This document shows positions 32,219 to 41,271 of a stretch of DNA of 64,000 nucleotides, piece after piece. How positions within the stretch are numbered: position 1 is the first letter of the stretch; each line of letters starts with the position of its first letter. Both the position numbers and the translations under genes were made by a program. Source of the stretch: Bacteroidales bacterium. GTDB taxonomy: Bacteria > Bacteroidota > Bacteroidia > Bacteroidales > F082. A model generated the notes under the pieces. It saw only the letters and a list, made by a program, of their open reading frames with translations, made no database searches and was not told the DNA's origin. The DNA lies in assembly GCA_024400195.1 (NCBI GenBank), contig JAKSNC010000003.1:25881-89880 (forward strand). The letters are read 5' to 3'.

Positions 32219-34084
32219 ATGAAACGTATATTTTTTACAATTTTGAAGACGATGCTGTTTTTGATGATACTCTTTGCATCGTTGAGAATCTTTTTCCTGA
32301 TATATTATTGGGATATTGTCGTCGTTGACAATATCCGCCTTGACGACATCGTGAAGATTTTCTGGCATGCGCTGCCTCTCGACTTTTCCACGACATTCTA
32401 CCTGACGGCAATACCGTGCGTATCGATGTTTATTGTGTCGTTTTTTAATCAGGAATCGGTGTTTAAGTATCTCAGATGGTACTATTTCGTCATAATAGCA
32501 GCATACGTCTTGATGGTGATGGGCGAGGCCGGTATTTACGGAGAATGGCGTACCAAGCTGACTTTCAAAGCTGTCGCCTATCTTGAACATCCTTCCGAAG
32601 TCGTCAATACTGCTACCACGTCGCAACTTGTGACCCTTATTTCAATGTGGGCTTGCTTCACACTTCTTTTCAGTTGGTGGTATGTGCGTTGGATTGAGCC
32701 GACATACGAGAAAAACAGGCATCCCATCAACAGATGGTGGTTTCCGGCAACACTCGTCGTTGTTGGCGGGCTCTATTTTATGGGATTCCGCGGCGGTGTC
32801 AACGACATCCCGATTTCAACTTCGTCGGCATATTGGAGCAAACACTATTTCGTGAACAGCGTCACCGTCAATACTGGCTATAATTTGTTTGAAAATACTC
32901 TTAATACATTGAAATTCAAGACAAGAACTGATTTTCATTATATTGATTATGAGGAGGCCGAGATGCGCGCCGACTATCTCAACACACCCGATTGTGATTC
33001 GACAGTTAGGATTTTCAAAACAAGAAGACCGAACATTGTCCTCGTCCTTTTGGAAAGTTGGAATGCTGATTTCATAGAGGCACTCGGAGGCGAACCCGGC
33101 ATCGCGCCGACATTTGACTCACTCGCCCGTGACGGCTATCTTGTAACTAATTTCTATGCGACGGGCAATAGGTCGCAGCAGGCCATGGCTTCGGTGTTCG
33201 GCGGATTTCCTGCCGTGCCTGTGACGACGCTCACAAACCATCCGGAGAAATATTACGCCATACCGTCTCTCGTGAAGAAGATGGATTCAGTGGGATACTA
33301 CACGAGTTTCTATTTCGGAGGCCGCCTGAACTACGGAAACATATTGTCGTACCTGCGTTACAACGAGTTCGACCTCATTGTGGAAGGCGACGACATTAAC
33401 GAGCCTTTCATACGCGGCAACCTCGGCATTCATGATACGGAACTGCTTCCGTGGTTCGCCAAACAACTGGCGAATCAGCCGGAACCATTCTTTGCAACGG
33501 CTTTCACGCTGAGTTCGCATTCGCCCTACGATTATCCGAAGATTTTTGAAGAGATAACATGGCCGAAGATAGAGAAGACTTTTGTGAACTCGGGACATTA
33601 TACGGATTATTCGCTGAAACTCCTTATGGACGTGGCGAGACAGCAGCCTTGGTACGATAACACTATTTTTGTCTTCATGGCCGACCATAGCCATCCGTCG
33701 TACCGTAACGACCCGTCGTTCAGCTTCAATTATCACCATATCCCGTTCCTTATTTACGGCGAGCCGCTTGTTGACAGCCTGAAAGGGAAGACTTTCGATA
33801 AAATCTGCGATAACGTCGATTTTCCTGCCACATTGCTTGCACAGTTGGGACTTAGCCATGATGAGTTTTATTGGAGCCGCGACATCTTCAACAAGTGCTT
33901 CAGGCCGTTTGCCTTCTATGAACAGATTGACGGCTTCGGATGGAAGACTCCGAACGGAGAGTTTGTCTATTCCAACAACGAAGGATTCGTCGTCAAAGAC
34001 ATTGAGGAACAATATTCCGACAGTATTGTCAGAGACGGCAAATCGTATATGCAGCATCATTACGATTTGTTCAGTAGATATTGA
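32219..34084 (+). CDS. LTA synthase/sulfatase-family inner-membrane phosphotransferase
   Basis: A 621-residue enzyme with about five N-terminal membrane helices (first 170 residues) and a large periplasmic alkaline-phosphatase-like domain: RPNIVLVLLESWNADFIEAL, the nucleophile region ATGNRSQQAM, YYTSFYFGGRLNYGN, FTLSSHSPYDYP and FMADHSHPS. In Gram-negative Bacteroidetes such proteins probably transfer phosphoglycerol or phosphoethanolamine onto envelope glycans or lipids. The nucleophile position, usually Thr in LtaS relatives, is Ser319 here. The start is chosen from the promoter position. Confidence 0.87.
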   Translation: MKRIFFTILKTMLFLMILFASLRIFFLIYYWDIVVVDNIRLDDIVKIFWHALPLDFSTTFYLTAIPCVSMFIVSFFNQESVFKYLRWYYFVIIAAYVLMVMGEAGIYGEWRTKLTFKAVAYLEHPSEVVNTATTSQLVTLISMWACFTLLFSWWYVRWIEPTYEKNRHPINRWWFPATLVVVGGLYFMGFRGGVNDIPISTSSAYWSKHYFVNSVTVNTGYNLFENTLNTLKFKTRTDFHYIDYEEAEMRADYLNTPDCDSTVRIFKTRRPNIVLVLLESWNADFIEALGGEPGIAPTFDSLARDGYLVTNFYATGNRSQQAMASVFGGFPAVPVTTLTNHPEKYYAIPSLVKKMDSVGYYTSFYFGGRLNYGNILSYLRYNEFDLIVEGDDINEPFIRGNLGIHDTELLPWFAKQLANQPEPFFATAFTLSSHSPYDYPKIFEEITWPKIEKTFVNSGHYTDYSLKLLMDVARQQPWYDNTIFVFMADHSHPSYRNDPSFSFNYHHIPFLIYGEPLVDSLKGKTFDKICDNVDFPATLLAQLGLSHDEFYWSRDIFNKCFRPFAFYEQIDGFGWKTPNGEFVYSNNEGFVVKDIEEQYSDSIVRDGKSYMQHHYDLFSRY

Positions 34085-34310
34085 TTTCTGTTTCTTTCGG
34101 GAAAGAAAATCAGCAGATTTTTGTCTTGTTTTTTTAGAATAGTTCTCAAAAAAAAGTTTGTTGTCCTCATTCTAAATTCTATCTTCTAACTTCTAACTTC
34201 TTGATTTTTTTCGTACCTTTGCCGCGTCATTGCCGCAGTTCGATAAAGTCGTGAAATTCAACTGTCGGTGTTTGATTTTTGCGTAAGTTTGTGGTTTAAA
34301 CGAAAGTCGT
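34085..34310. other. Spacer before ffh: weak terminator, repeat and two promoters
   Basis: TTTCTTTC-GG-GAAAGAAA (34091-34108) is a perfect 8-bp hairpin that may end the upstream gene. A TTCTAACTTC-type short repeat occupies 34180-34203. TACCTTTG (34214-34221) and TAAGTTTG (34284-34291) both match the -7 consensus for ffh. No gene is seen. Confidence 0.55.
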
Positions 34311-35642
34311 ATGTTTGAAGGTTTAAGTGAAAAATTAGAACGTTCTTTCAAGGTCCTGAAAGGTCAGGGTTATATCACCGAGATTAATGTGGCTGAGACT
34401 TTGAAGGAAGTCCGCAAGGCTCTCATCGATGCTGATGTGAGCTATAAGATTGCCAAAGACCTCACCAACTCCATCAAGGAGAAGGCGATGGGGCAGAAGA
34501 TACTGACGGCGGTGTCGCCCGGGCAGATGATGATAAAAATCGTCCACGACGAACTCGTTGATTTGATGGGTGTCGATCATGCCGACATCAACCTGAAGGG
34601 CAATCCGGCAGTAATCCTCATCGCCGGTCTTCAAGGTTCCGGTAAGACGACCTTTTCTGCCAAACTTGCCAATTATCTGAAAAGCAAAAGGGGGAAATCG
34701 GTTCTTCTCGTCGCCGGTGACGTCTATCGTCCCGCAGCCATCGATCAGTTAAAGGTTCTTGGTGAGCAGGTAAACGTAGAGGTCTATGCGGAGACGGAAT
34801 GCAAAGATCCTGTCAGAATAGCTAAAAACGCCATCGAAACGGCGAAGGGCAAAAACATCAGCGTCGTCATAATTGATACCGCCGGACGTCTCGCCATCGA
34901 CGAACAGATGATGACCGAGATTGCTGCCGTGAAAGAAGCCGTGAAGCCTCAGGAGACTCTCTTCGTTGTCGATTCGATGACGGGTCAGGACGCGGTGAAC
35001 ACAGCGAAGGCCTTCAACGACCGCCTCGACTACGACGGCGTAGTCCTTACCAAACTCGACGGAGATACACGCGGCGGCGCTGCCATAACAATTCGCTCCG
35101 TTGTTGACAAACCCGTTAAATTCGTGGGTCTCGGCGAGAAAATGGACGCTCTTGACGTGTTTTATCCGCGACGCATGGCCGACAGAATCCTCGGAATGGG
35201 CGATATCGTCTCCTTCGTCGAAAAGGCACAGGAACAATTCGATGAGAAACAGGCCGCCGAGTTAAAGAGAAAACTTGCAAAGAATGAGTTCAATTTCAAC
35301 GACTTCCTGAAACAGATTCAGCAGATAAAGAAAATGGGCAGCCTGAAAGACATCGCCGGAATGATTCCGGGAATGAACAAAATCGCCGACAAGGAGATTG
35401 ACGACGATGCCTTCAAGAGCATCGAGGCCATCATCGGCTCAATGACTCCGGCTGAACGCGAGAACCCTAAGATTCTGAACGGAAGCAGACGACTGAGAAT
35501 CGCAAAAGGTTCCGGAACTTCCATCGTCGAAGTCAACAGACTCCTGAAACAGTTTGAAGAGACATCAAAGATGATGCGTATGATGACGACCGGCGGCCCG
35601 AAGAAAATGATGCAGATGATGTCGCAGATGAGAAGAAGATAA
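34311..35642 (+). CDS. ffh: Signal recognition particle protein Ffh
   Basis: SRP54-type GTPase of 443 residues that targets membrane proteins with 4.5S RNA and FtsY. NG domain: GLQGSGKTTFSAKLA (G1), VIIDTAGRLAIDEQM (G3), TKLDGDTRGGAAI (G4 region) and GLGEKMDALDVF. Methionine-rich M domain at the C-terminus: MGSLKDIAGMIPGMNK, GSRRLRIAKGSGTSIVEVN with the RNA-binding helix, then GGPKKMMQMMSQMRRR. Full length and normal. Confidence 0.98.
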   Translation: MFEGLSEKLERSFKVLKGQGYITEINVAETLKEVRKALIDADVSYKIAKDLTNSIKEKAMGQKILTAVSPGQMMIKIVHDELVDLMGVDHADINLKGNPAVILIAGLQGSGKTTFSAKLANYLKSKRGKSVLLVAGDVYRPAAIDQLKVLGEQVNVEVYAETECKDPVRIAKNAIETAKGKNISVVIIDTAGRLAIDEQMMTEIAAVKEAVKPQETLFVVDSMTGQDAVNTAKAFNDRLDYDGVVLTKLDGDTRGGAAITIRSVVDKPVKFVGLGEKMDALDVFYPRRMADRILGMGDIVSFVEKAQEQFDEKQAAELKRKLAKNEFNFNDFLKQIQQIKKMGSLKDIAGMIPGMNKIADKEIDDDAFKSIEAIIGSMTPAERENPKILNGSRRLRIAKGSGTSIVEVNRLLKQFEETSKMMRMMTTGGPKKMMQMMSQMRRR

Positions 35643-35669
35643 TAAAAAGAAACAGAAATATTTTTCAAG

Positions 35670-36554
35670 ATGAATATTCAGGATAAAATAATCGACGGCA
35701 AAAAGATTGCCGAAGACATGAAAAAAGAAATCGCCGCTGAGGTAGCCGATATGGTTGATCACGGCAAACCCGCACCGCATCTCGCAGCTCTCCTCGTCGG
35801 AGATGACGGCGCTTCCAAGACATACGTGGCAAACAAAGAGAAATCGTGCCAGCTCGTCGGAATGACTTCATCGGTATATAGACTGCCTGACACGGCTTCT
35901 GAAAAAGAAATCCTCGACATTATTCACTTCCTCAACGACGACCCGGACGTTGACGGCTATATCGTTCAGCTGCCTCTGCCTAAGCATGTCGATGAGAAAA
36001 AGGTTATTCGCGCCATAAATCCCGATAAGGACGTTGACGGTTTCACTCCGCACAGCATTGGTCTGATGCAGCTCGGCGAACCTTGCTTCCTCCCGGCGAC
36101 TCCGCTTGGCGTGATGGAACTCCTCAAACGTAGCGGCGTCGATACAGAAGGTAAACACGTCGTCGTTGTCGGACGCTCAAATATCGTCGGAACGCCCGTG
36201 AGTGTGCTTCTTTCGAGAAAGATGAAAAATGCCAACGCCACCGTGACGATATGCCACAGCAAGACTCCCAATATAGCCGATTTCACACGTCAGGCTGATA
36301 TTCTTGTCGTCGCGATAGGCTCGCCGCTCTTTATCAAGGCCGATATGGTCAAAGACGGCGCGGTAGTTATTGATGTCGGCGTGCACCGTATCCCCGATAA
36401 CAGCGAAAAAGGCTATCATCTCGTCGGTGATGTCGATTTCGACAGCGTTGTCGGTAAAGTCTCGCGTATCACGCCTGTCCCGGGTGGATGTGGTCCGATG
36501 ACTATCGTCTCGCTTCTGCATAACACGCTGCTCGCCGCCAAAAACCGCAGATAA
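35670..36554 (+). CDS. folD: Bifunctional methylenetetrahydrofolate dehydrogenase/cyclohydrolase
   Basis: Interconverts methylene-, methenyl- and formyl-THF with NADP. The 294 residues contain KTYVANKEKSCQLVGM (substrate-site Tyr and Lys), YIVQLPLPKHVDEKKV, NPDKDVDGFTP, VVGRSNIVGTPVSVLL (dinucleotide-binding loop) and TPVPGGCGPMTIVSLL. It starts 28 bases after ffh and is probably in the same transcript. Confidence 0.97.
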   Translation: MNIQDKIIDGKKIAEDMKKEIAAEVADMVDHGKPAPHLAALLVGDDGASKTYVANKEKSCQLVGMTSSVYRLPDTASEKEILDIIHFLNDDPDVDGYIVQLPLPKHVDEKKVIRAINPDKDVDGFTPHSIGLMQLGEPCFLPATPLGVMELLKRSGVDTEGKHVVVVGRSNIVGTPVSVLLSRKMKNANATVTICHSKTPNIADFTRQADILVVAIGSPLFIKADMVKDGAVVIDVGVHRIPDNSEKGYHLVGDVDFDSVVGKVSRITPVPGGCGPMTIVSLLHNTLLAAKNRR

Positions 36555-36579
36555 CACAGTTTTTTTGGTCGTGAACGTC

Positions 36580-38193
36580 ATGCCGAAGATTATTCTGATC
36601 TTTTTGATTCTTATCGCTATACACCCACAGCTTTGCGCACAAGACAAGGCTGCGGGTGTTTCTTTTGACAAAGCCGTGTCGTATTATCGGCAGGGCAACC
36701 TTGATAAGGCTTTCAATAAGGCACAGAAGGCTTTTGAACAGTTCGGCGTGGTTGACGACACCGTTTTCGCTGATGCCGCCGTCTTGTGTGCTGAGATTGC
36801 CATTGAGAAAAAAAACGAACTTCTCGCCTTGGAATGGTACTTCAGAATCCCTCTCGAACAACTGTATCGTTCGCGTCCGAAAGCCGTCGTCTCAATGACG
36901 AGGCTCTGCATGAGAAACGAAGACTACGACAAAGTTGTCGAAATAACGTCTTTCATTGAAGAATCAAGGCTTGGCGATGATGTCGTTGCGACGTTGAAGA
37001 GATATGGAAATGTGGCCGAATGGAGATTGAATGCAATGGCGAATCCGGTCTTGTTTAATCCGGCCAACCTCGGCTGTCATGTGAACACTGATGCTGATGA
37101 ATTTATCAACAGTATAAGCGGAGACGGACGGACGATATATTTCACGCGTAGCGTTCCGCATGACCATTTCCGCACTGAAAGAATATATTTTTCAACTCAA
37201 AATGACGGCATCTGGTGCGATGCCGAGCCTTTTTCGCCTATTCCTGAAAACAGCGGTGCGATAACGATGTCGTCTGACGGCACCGAGGCTTATTTCGTGT
37301 TGTCGGGCATCGACGGCTGCGATATTTTCCGCATCGACAGAAATGCGGATAGAACGTGGTCGAAGCCGAAAAAGGTCGGGAAAGTGAGCACGAATATGTA
37401 TGAGTCTCAGCCGTCTCTTTCTTCTGATGGAAAAGAATTATATTTCGTGAGAGGGAAAAATGCCGCCGATACTCATCTTTTTGTGGCTAAACGAACTGAA
37501 GATCACGGCGAATGGCTTACTGTTGAGAGTACGGGTATTAAAACTTGTGATGGTGATAATCCGAAGGCTCCGTTTATTCAGGCCGATATGAGAACGCTTT
37601 ATTTTTCTGCCGAAGGCGAATTCGGAATGGGCGGCACGGATGTCTTTATATGTAGGCGCAATATTGATAATCAATGGGATATGCCGTTAAATATAGGATT
37701 TCCGCTGAATACTTCCGGCGATGAGATGAACATCGTTGTGTCTCCTGATGGAAAAACGGGCTTTATCTCGGCAAGACGCGATGACGGCTTCGGCGGATAT
37801 GATATTTATTCTTTTGAACTTCCCGATGCTATGCGCGAGATGCCTCTGCTGAAAGACGAGGTTGTTGAATTGAAGGACGTGTTTTTCGCTTTCGACAGCG
37901 ATGTTCTTGATGCTTCTTCTGATGTTATGCTTGATGAGGTTGCGGCGTTTCTGCTGCGTCATCGCGATATGATTGTTGAAGTCGGCGGGCATACCGACAA
38001 TGTCGGCAGTGAGGAATATAATATCGATTTGTCCCTCCGCCGCGCCGAAAGTGTCAAGCGGGCCTTGATGCAGCGCGGCGTTCCCGAAATCCGCATAAAA
38101 ACCGCCGGCTACGGCAGCTCTAAACCTTTGAAAGACAATGATACGGAAGAGAGTAGGGCAGCTAACCGCAGAATCGAAATGAAGGTTTTGTGA
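36580..38193 (+). CDS. OmpA-family protein with TPR and PD40 propeller (PorE-like)
   Basis: A 537-residue exported protein; the start at 36580 opens a signal peptide (MPKIILIFLILIAIHPQLCAQ), preferred over TTG five codons upstream. Residues about 30-120 are TPR-like helices (SYYRQGNLDKAFNKAQKAFE). Residues about 150-410 are WD40/PD40 propeller blades (SGDGRTIYFTRS, SSDGTEAYFVLS, SPDGKTGFISARRDDGFGG). The C-terminus is OmpA-like: FFAFDSDVLD, VGGHTDNVGSEEYN and RRAESVKRAL. PorE of type IX secretion has the same parts plus a carboxypeptidase-regulatory-like domain, not evident here. It likely sits at the outer-membrane/peptidoglycan interface. Confidence 0.85.
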   Translation: MPKIILIFLILIAIHPQLCAQDKAAGVSFDKAVSYYRQGNLDKAFNKAQKAFEQFGVVDDTVFADAAVLCAEIAIEKKNELLALEWYFRIPLEQLYRSRPKAVVSMTRLCMRNEDYDKVVEITSFIEESRLGDDVVATLKRYGNVAEWRLNAMANPVLFNPANLGCHVNTDADEFINSISGDGRTIYFTRSVPHDHFRTERIYFSTQNDGIWCDAEPFSPIPENSGAITMSSDGTEAYFVLSGIDGCDIFRIDRNADRTWSKPKKVGKVSTNMYESQPSLSSDGKELYFVRGKNAADTHLFVAKRTEDHGEWLTVESTGIKTCDGDNPKAPFIQADMRTLYFSAEGEFGMGGTDVFICRRNIDNQWDMPLNIGFPLNTSGDEMNIVVSPDGKTGFISARRDDGFGGYDIYSFELPDAMREMPLLKDEVVELKDVFFAFDSDVLDASSDVMLDEVAAFLLRHRDMIVEVGGHTDNVGSEEYNIDLSLRRAESVKRALMQRGVPEIRIKTAGYGSSKPLKDNDTEESRAANRRIEMKVL

Positions 38194-38408
38194 TTAGACG
38201 ATTTGACAATTTGACGATTTGACGATTTGACAATTTGACAATTTGACAATTAGACGATTAGACAATTTGATTTTAAGTATTTCGCATTCCGCATTTCGCA
38301 TTTCGCATTCCGCATTTCGCATTTCGCATTCCGCATTAAACATTCCGCATTTCGCATTCCGCATTAAACATTAAACATTAAACATTAAACATTAAACATT
38401 AAACATTA
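38194..38408. repeat. Three juxtaposed short-period minisatellites
   Basis: Between the convergent OmpA-like and ABC ATPase genes: about eight to ten 9-nt units of AC(A/G)ATTTG (38194-38268), then alternating CGCATTT/CGCATTC-type units with occasional ATTAAA (38280-38364), then about eight ATTAAAC units (38365-38408). The last array runs into and supplies the TAA stop codon of the ABC ATPase gene. No promoter, terminator or gene is seen in the 215 bases. Confidence 0.9.
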
Positions 38409-39068
38409 ACTAACAGCCCACTTCTCGAGATTCCACTGTTTCTCGCAATAACGATTTACAAGGTCGAGGTCGTGACTGCTGAAGATGACGGTTTTTCCTT
38501 CTTCGGAAGTCATCTTCGTCATAAGTTCGAAAATCTCAATGCGGCTCTTGTAGTCGAGAAAGGCCATCGGCTCGTCCATCAATATCAGCGGCGTGTCCTG
38601 CGCAATGGCTTTCGCTATCATAACCTTCTGTCTCTCGCCGTCACTTAAAGAAGTAAAATCCTTGTTAATTAAATGATTTATTCCGATAACTTCAAGTGAT
38701 GCTTTGATGTGCTTTTCATCATTTTCAGATATTTTTCCGAAGAGTCCTGAGTAGGGAAACCTGCCCGAGGCCACAACATCTTTCACTTTTAAGAACATGT
38801 CTTCGGGGCGTTCTGTCAGGACTATTGATACTAATTTTGCGCGTTGTTTCGGTGTGAAAGTGTGAATGTCGGCGCCCATCAGTCTGACCGTGCCTGAAAT
38901 AGGACGTGTCCTTCCCGACAAGACGCGTAGCAAAGTCGATTTGCCGAGTCCGTTTGAGCCTGTAAGTGCAATCATATCGCCTTTTGCTGCAGCCCAAGTG
39001 ATTGGCTTCAGTATGGCGTTTCCGTTGTAACCAATTGAAAGACTGTCTATTTCGAGTATATTCTGCAT
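38406..39068 (-). CDS. ABC transporter ATP-binding protein (BtuD/FecE type)
   Basis: A 220-residue ABC ATPase energising the neighbouring FecCD permease. Walker A is ALTGSNGLGKSTLLRVLSG, signature SLSDGERQKVMIAKAIAQ, Walker B LILMDEPMAFLD and H-loop VIFSSHDLDLV. It is slightly short compared with 250-260 residues for most BtuD/FecE proteins; the missing part is at the C-terminus, where the stop codon lies within the adjacent ATTAAAC array. Last gene of the operon. Confidence 0.9.
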   Translation of the reverse strand: MQNILEIDSLSIGYNGNAILKPITWAAAKGDMIALTGSNGLGKSTLLRVLSGRTRPISGTVRLMGADIHTFTPKQRAKLVSIVLTERPEDMFLKVKDVVASGRFPYSGLFGKISENDEKHIKASLEVIGINHLINKDFTSLSDGERQKVMIAKAIAQDTPLILMDEPMAFLDYKSRIEIFELMTKMTSEEGKTVIFSSHDLDLVNRYCEKQWNLEKWAVS

Positions 39069-39073
39069 AAATG

Positions 39074-40087
39074 TTATTTTCTGTATCTGAAGATGACGTA
39101 AATCACAATCGGGGCTCCGATAAGGGCTGTGACGGCGTTTATCGGCAGTGTCTCTTCCAATCCAGGCAGTCGTGCGATGAGGTTGCAGGCGAGGGCGAGG
39201 TCGGCTCCGATGAGTGCTGAGGCTGGTGTCAGGATGATGTGGTTGCTGCTGTGGAAGATGAATCTGGCCAAATGTGGGACCGCTAAGCCGAGAAACGCTA
39301 TAGGGCCGCAGAATGCCGTGACGACGGCGGTGAGAAATCCCGAGACGGCAATGGTGAAAGCCGTGGCGCGCCTTATGTTGAGGCCGAGGTTCTCAGCGTA
39401 TGACTCTCCGATAATCAGCATGTTGAGCGTCTTCGATAAAAGCATTCCGCATAAAAGGCCGGCTATTATCGTGACGGTATAAAAGTCTAAGTTTGACGTC
39501 CCGACGGCTGAAAAATCGCCGAGTCCCCAGATGACGAAAGCGTGAATCTCTTCCTTCCGGCTGAAATACTTCAGAATGTCGGTTATCGCGCCCGTCAGAT
39601 AGGCGATCATTATTCCGATGATGATGAGCATCACCATGCTGTTGAGTCGGCGGCTGAGCAGCGTTATCACAGCGAGCACTACGACGGCACCGAAAAAAGC
39701 AGAACTTGTTATCGTCAGGGCTGTCCAGTGGGGGATGACGGCGAGGCTGCCGGAGACGAGAATGACGGAAGCCACACCAAGTCCCGCGCCGCTGCTGATA
39801 CCGAGTATCGATGGGTCGGCCAAGGGATTGCGAAACAAAGTCTGCATCATGAGTCCGGCTACGGCTAACGCTGCGCCTGATAACAACGCTGTGACGGCCT
39901 GCGGGAAACGGTAGTCGAAGATGATGACGTGCAGTGCGGAACTGTTATCTTTGTTGAAAATGACTTGTAATGCCTCGCGCAGCGGAATGTGTACCGAACC
40001 GACCAGAATGTTCAGCGCGAATAAAGCTATTCCTACAAGAAATGCCGTTATAAAATATATGATTGTTAGTTTGTTTGATGTGTTCAT
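39074..40087 (-). CDS. FecCD-family ABC transporter permease (BtuC type)
   Basis: A 337-residue permease with about ten transmembrane helices. Family blocks: DYRFPQAVTALLSGAALAVAG, QTLFRNPLADPSILGISSGA, GPIAFLGLAVPHLARFIFHS and LPINAVTALIGAPIVIYV. This family imports cobalamin, heme or ferric siderophores. Five bases upstream of the ATPase gene. Given the B12 outer-membrane system in the same window, cobalamin is plausible, but the operon has no cobalamin riboswitch. Confidence 0.92.
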   Translation of the reverse strand: MNTSNKLTIIYFITAFLVGIALFALNILVGSVHIPLREALQVIFNKDNSSALHVIIFDYRFPQAVTALLSGAALAVAGLMMQTLFRNPLADPSILGISSGAGLGVASVILVSGSLAVIPHWTALTITSSAFFGAVVVLAVITLLSRRLNSMVMLIIIGIMIAYLTGAITDILKYFSRKEEIHAFVIWGLGDFSAVGTSNLDFYTVTIIAGLLCGMLLSKTLNMLIIGESYAENLGLNIRRATAFTIAVSGFLTAVVTAFCGPIAFLGLAVPHLARFIFHSSNHIILTPASALIGADLALACNLIARLPGLEETLPINAVTALIGAPIVIYVIFRYRK

Positions 40088-40096
40088 GTAAAGTTG

Positions 40097-41260
40097 TTAT
40101 TTAAGTCCGAGATGATAGTATGACGGTTCGTGATTTGTCAATATTTCGGGATGGAAGATGGTTATAAAGTCGGCGAGAATCTCATCCGGGCGGTATTGCG
40201 CCGTCTCAAAATAAGATGTCTTGATGATGTCGCACACGATTATGTTGTTTTCTCGAAAAGCCTTAAAATGTGTGAAAAGTTCGTTTTGCGCCGCCATCTT
40301 CTCGCGTTCGAGCGGGAACGCGTTAGAATTGGTTACGCGCCAGAAATCTGCGTTTCCTGCCCTGAGAAGCATTTTTTCCGGGTCGATGAGCCGCGATGCC
40401 GCCGAATGGTCGTCGGAAAAAACGTATTCCGCGCCTGCGTCTTTGAAAAATTGGGCGATGTAACTGCTTCCTCCGGCTATGTACCATTGGTTTCCGTATG
40501 GTAAATCCGAGAAGACCGTCGGTTTGCGACTGACTGTATCGCATTTGATTTTCAGTGTGTTATATCTTGTTTCAATGTCCGAAAACCATTGAGAGGCTTC
40601 CTTTTCCTTTCCGCAGAGTATTCCTATGAGTTTAAGCCATTCCGCACGACCAAGCGGCGTGTTTTCGAGATAATCGGCAAACGGAACGCACAAGGCATCC
40701 GTAAGTCGCTCTAAATCACTGCAGTTTGATGTGGGATACGGCGTGTATATGATGATGTCGGGCTTGAGACTGATGATTTTTTCCCTGTCGAAGTTGCTTT
40801 CACTGCCTATATCAGCGATAAGTCCTTCTTTTACAAGTGCTTTTACTTTTTTAATCGTCGCACTTTGCCCTTCGAGAATGCCGCTGACTCGTTCTATTTC
40901 ACCGAGTTGGAGGAAAACCGACCATTGCGTCGATGAAAATGTTACCGCCGATTTGACCGGCGATTTTATGATTCGTTTGGTCTTGATTTCCTGCGGAATG
41001 CCGACGCTGTCAGGAAAGACATAAAACTCGTCAAGCGTCTTGTCTGCATCCCATGGATTTTTTATCACTATATAAAATCCTGATTTATAATTCTTTATTG
41101 CTAAATACTTGGAGTGATGATTTATATTTGATGATGTAATATCATTGTTATCATTATTTTGTAATGATGAATTACCGCTTTCGCATGAAAAAAATGCAAA
41201 TATGACTACCGCAAGCAGGCTGATGTTAGTGCGCAATACGTGTAAAATCTTTTCAAACAT
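40097..41260 (-). CDS. ABC transporter substrate-binding lipoprotein (BtuF/FepB type)
   Basis: A 387-residue periplasmic-binding lipoprotein (lipobox AFFSC, Cys26) of the helical-backbone class III type. Typical segments: VTFSSTQWSVFLQLGEIERV, KALVKEGLIADIGSESNFDREKI, LKPDIIIYTPYP, WLKLIGILCGKEKEA and DFWRVTN. It would capture corrinoid, heme or siderophore and deliver it to the permease encoded nine bases downstream. Confidence 0.87.
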   Translation of the reverse strand: MFEKILHVLRTNISLLAVVIFAFFSCESGNSSLQNNDNNDITSSNINHHSKYLAIKNYKSGFYIVIKNPWDADKTLDEFYVFPDSVGIPQEIKTKRIIKSPVKSAVTFSSTQWSVFLQLGEIERVSGILEGQSATIKKVKALVKEGLIADIGSESNFDREKIISLKPDIIIYTPYPTSNCSDLERLTDALCVPFADYLENTPLGRAEWLKLIGILCGKEKEASQWFSDIETRYNTLKIKCDTVSRKPTVFSDLPYGNQWYIAGGSSYIAQFFKDAGAEYVFSDDHSAASRLIDPEKMLLRAGNADFWRVTNSNAFPLEREKMAAQNELFTHFKAFRENNIIVCDIIKTSYFETAQYRPDEILADFITIFHPEILTNHEPSYYHLGLK

Positions 41261-41271
41261 TTGTCTTGATT

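Noticed and set aside
33287-34060. A 257-codon minus-strand frame.
   Set aside because: Antisense to the sulfatase-family gene; no protein features.
38194-38408. CRISPR array or phage attachment site.
   Set aside because: Pure short-period tandem repeats of three kinds without spacers; no integrase in the window.
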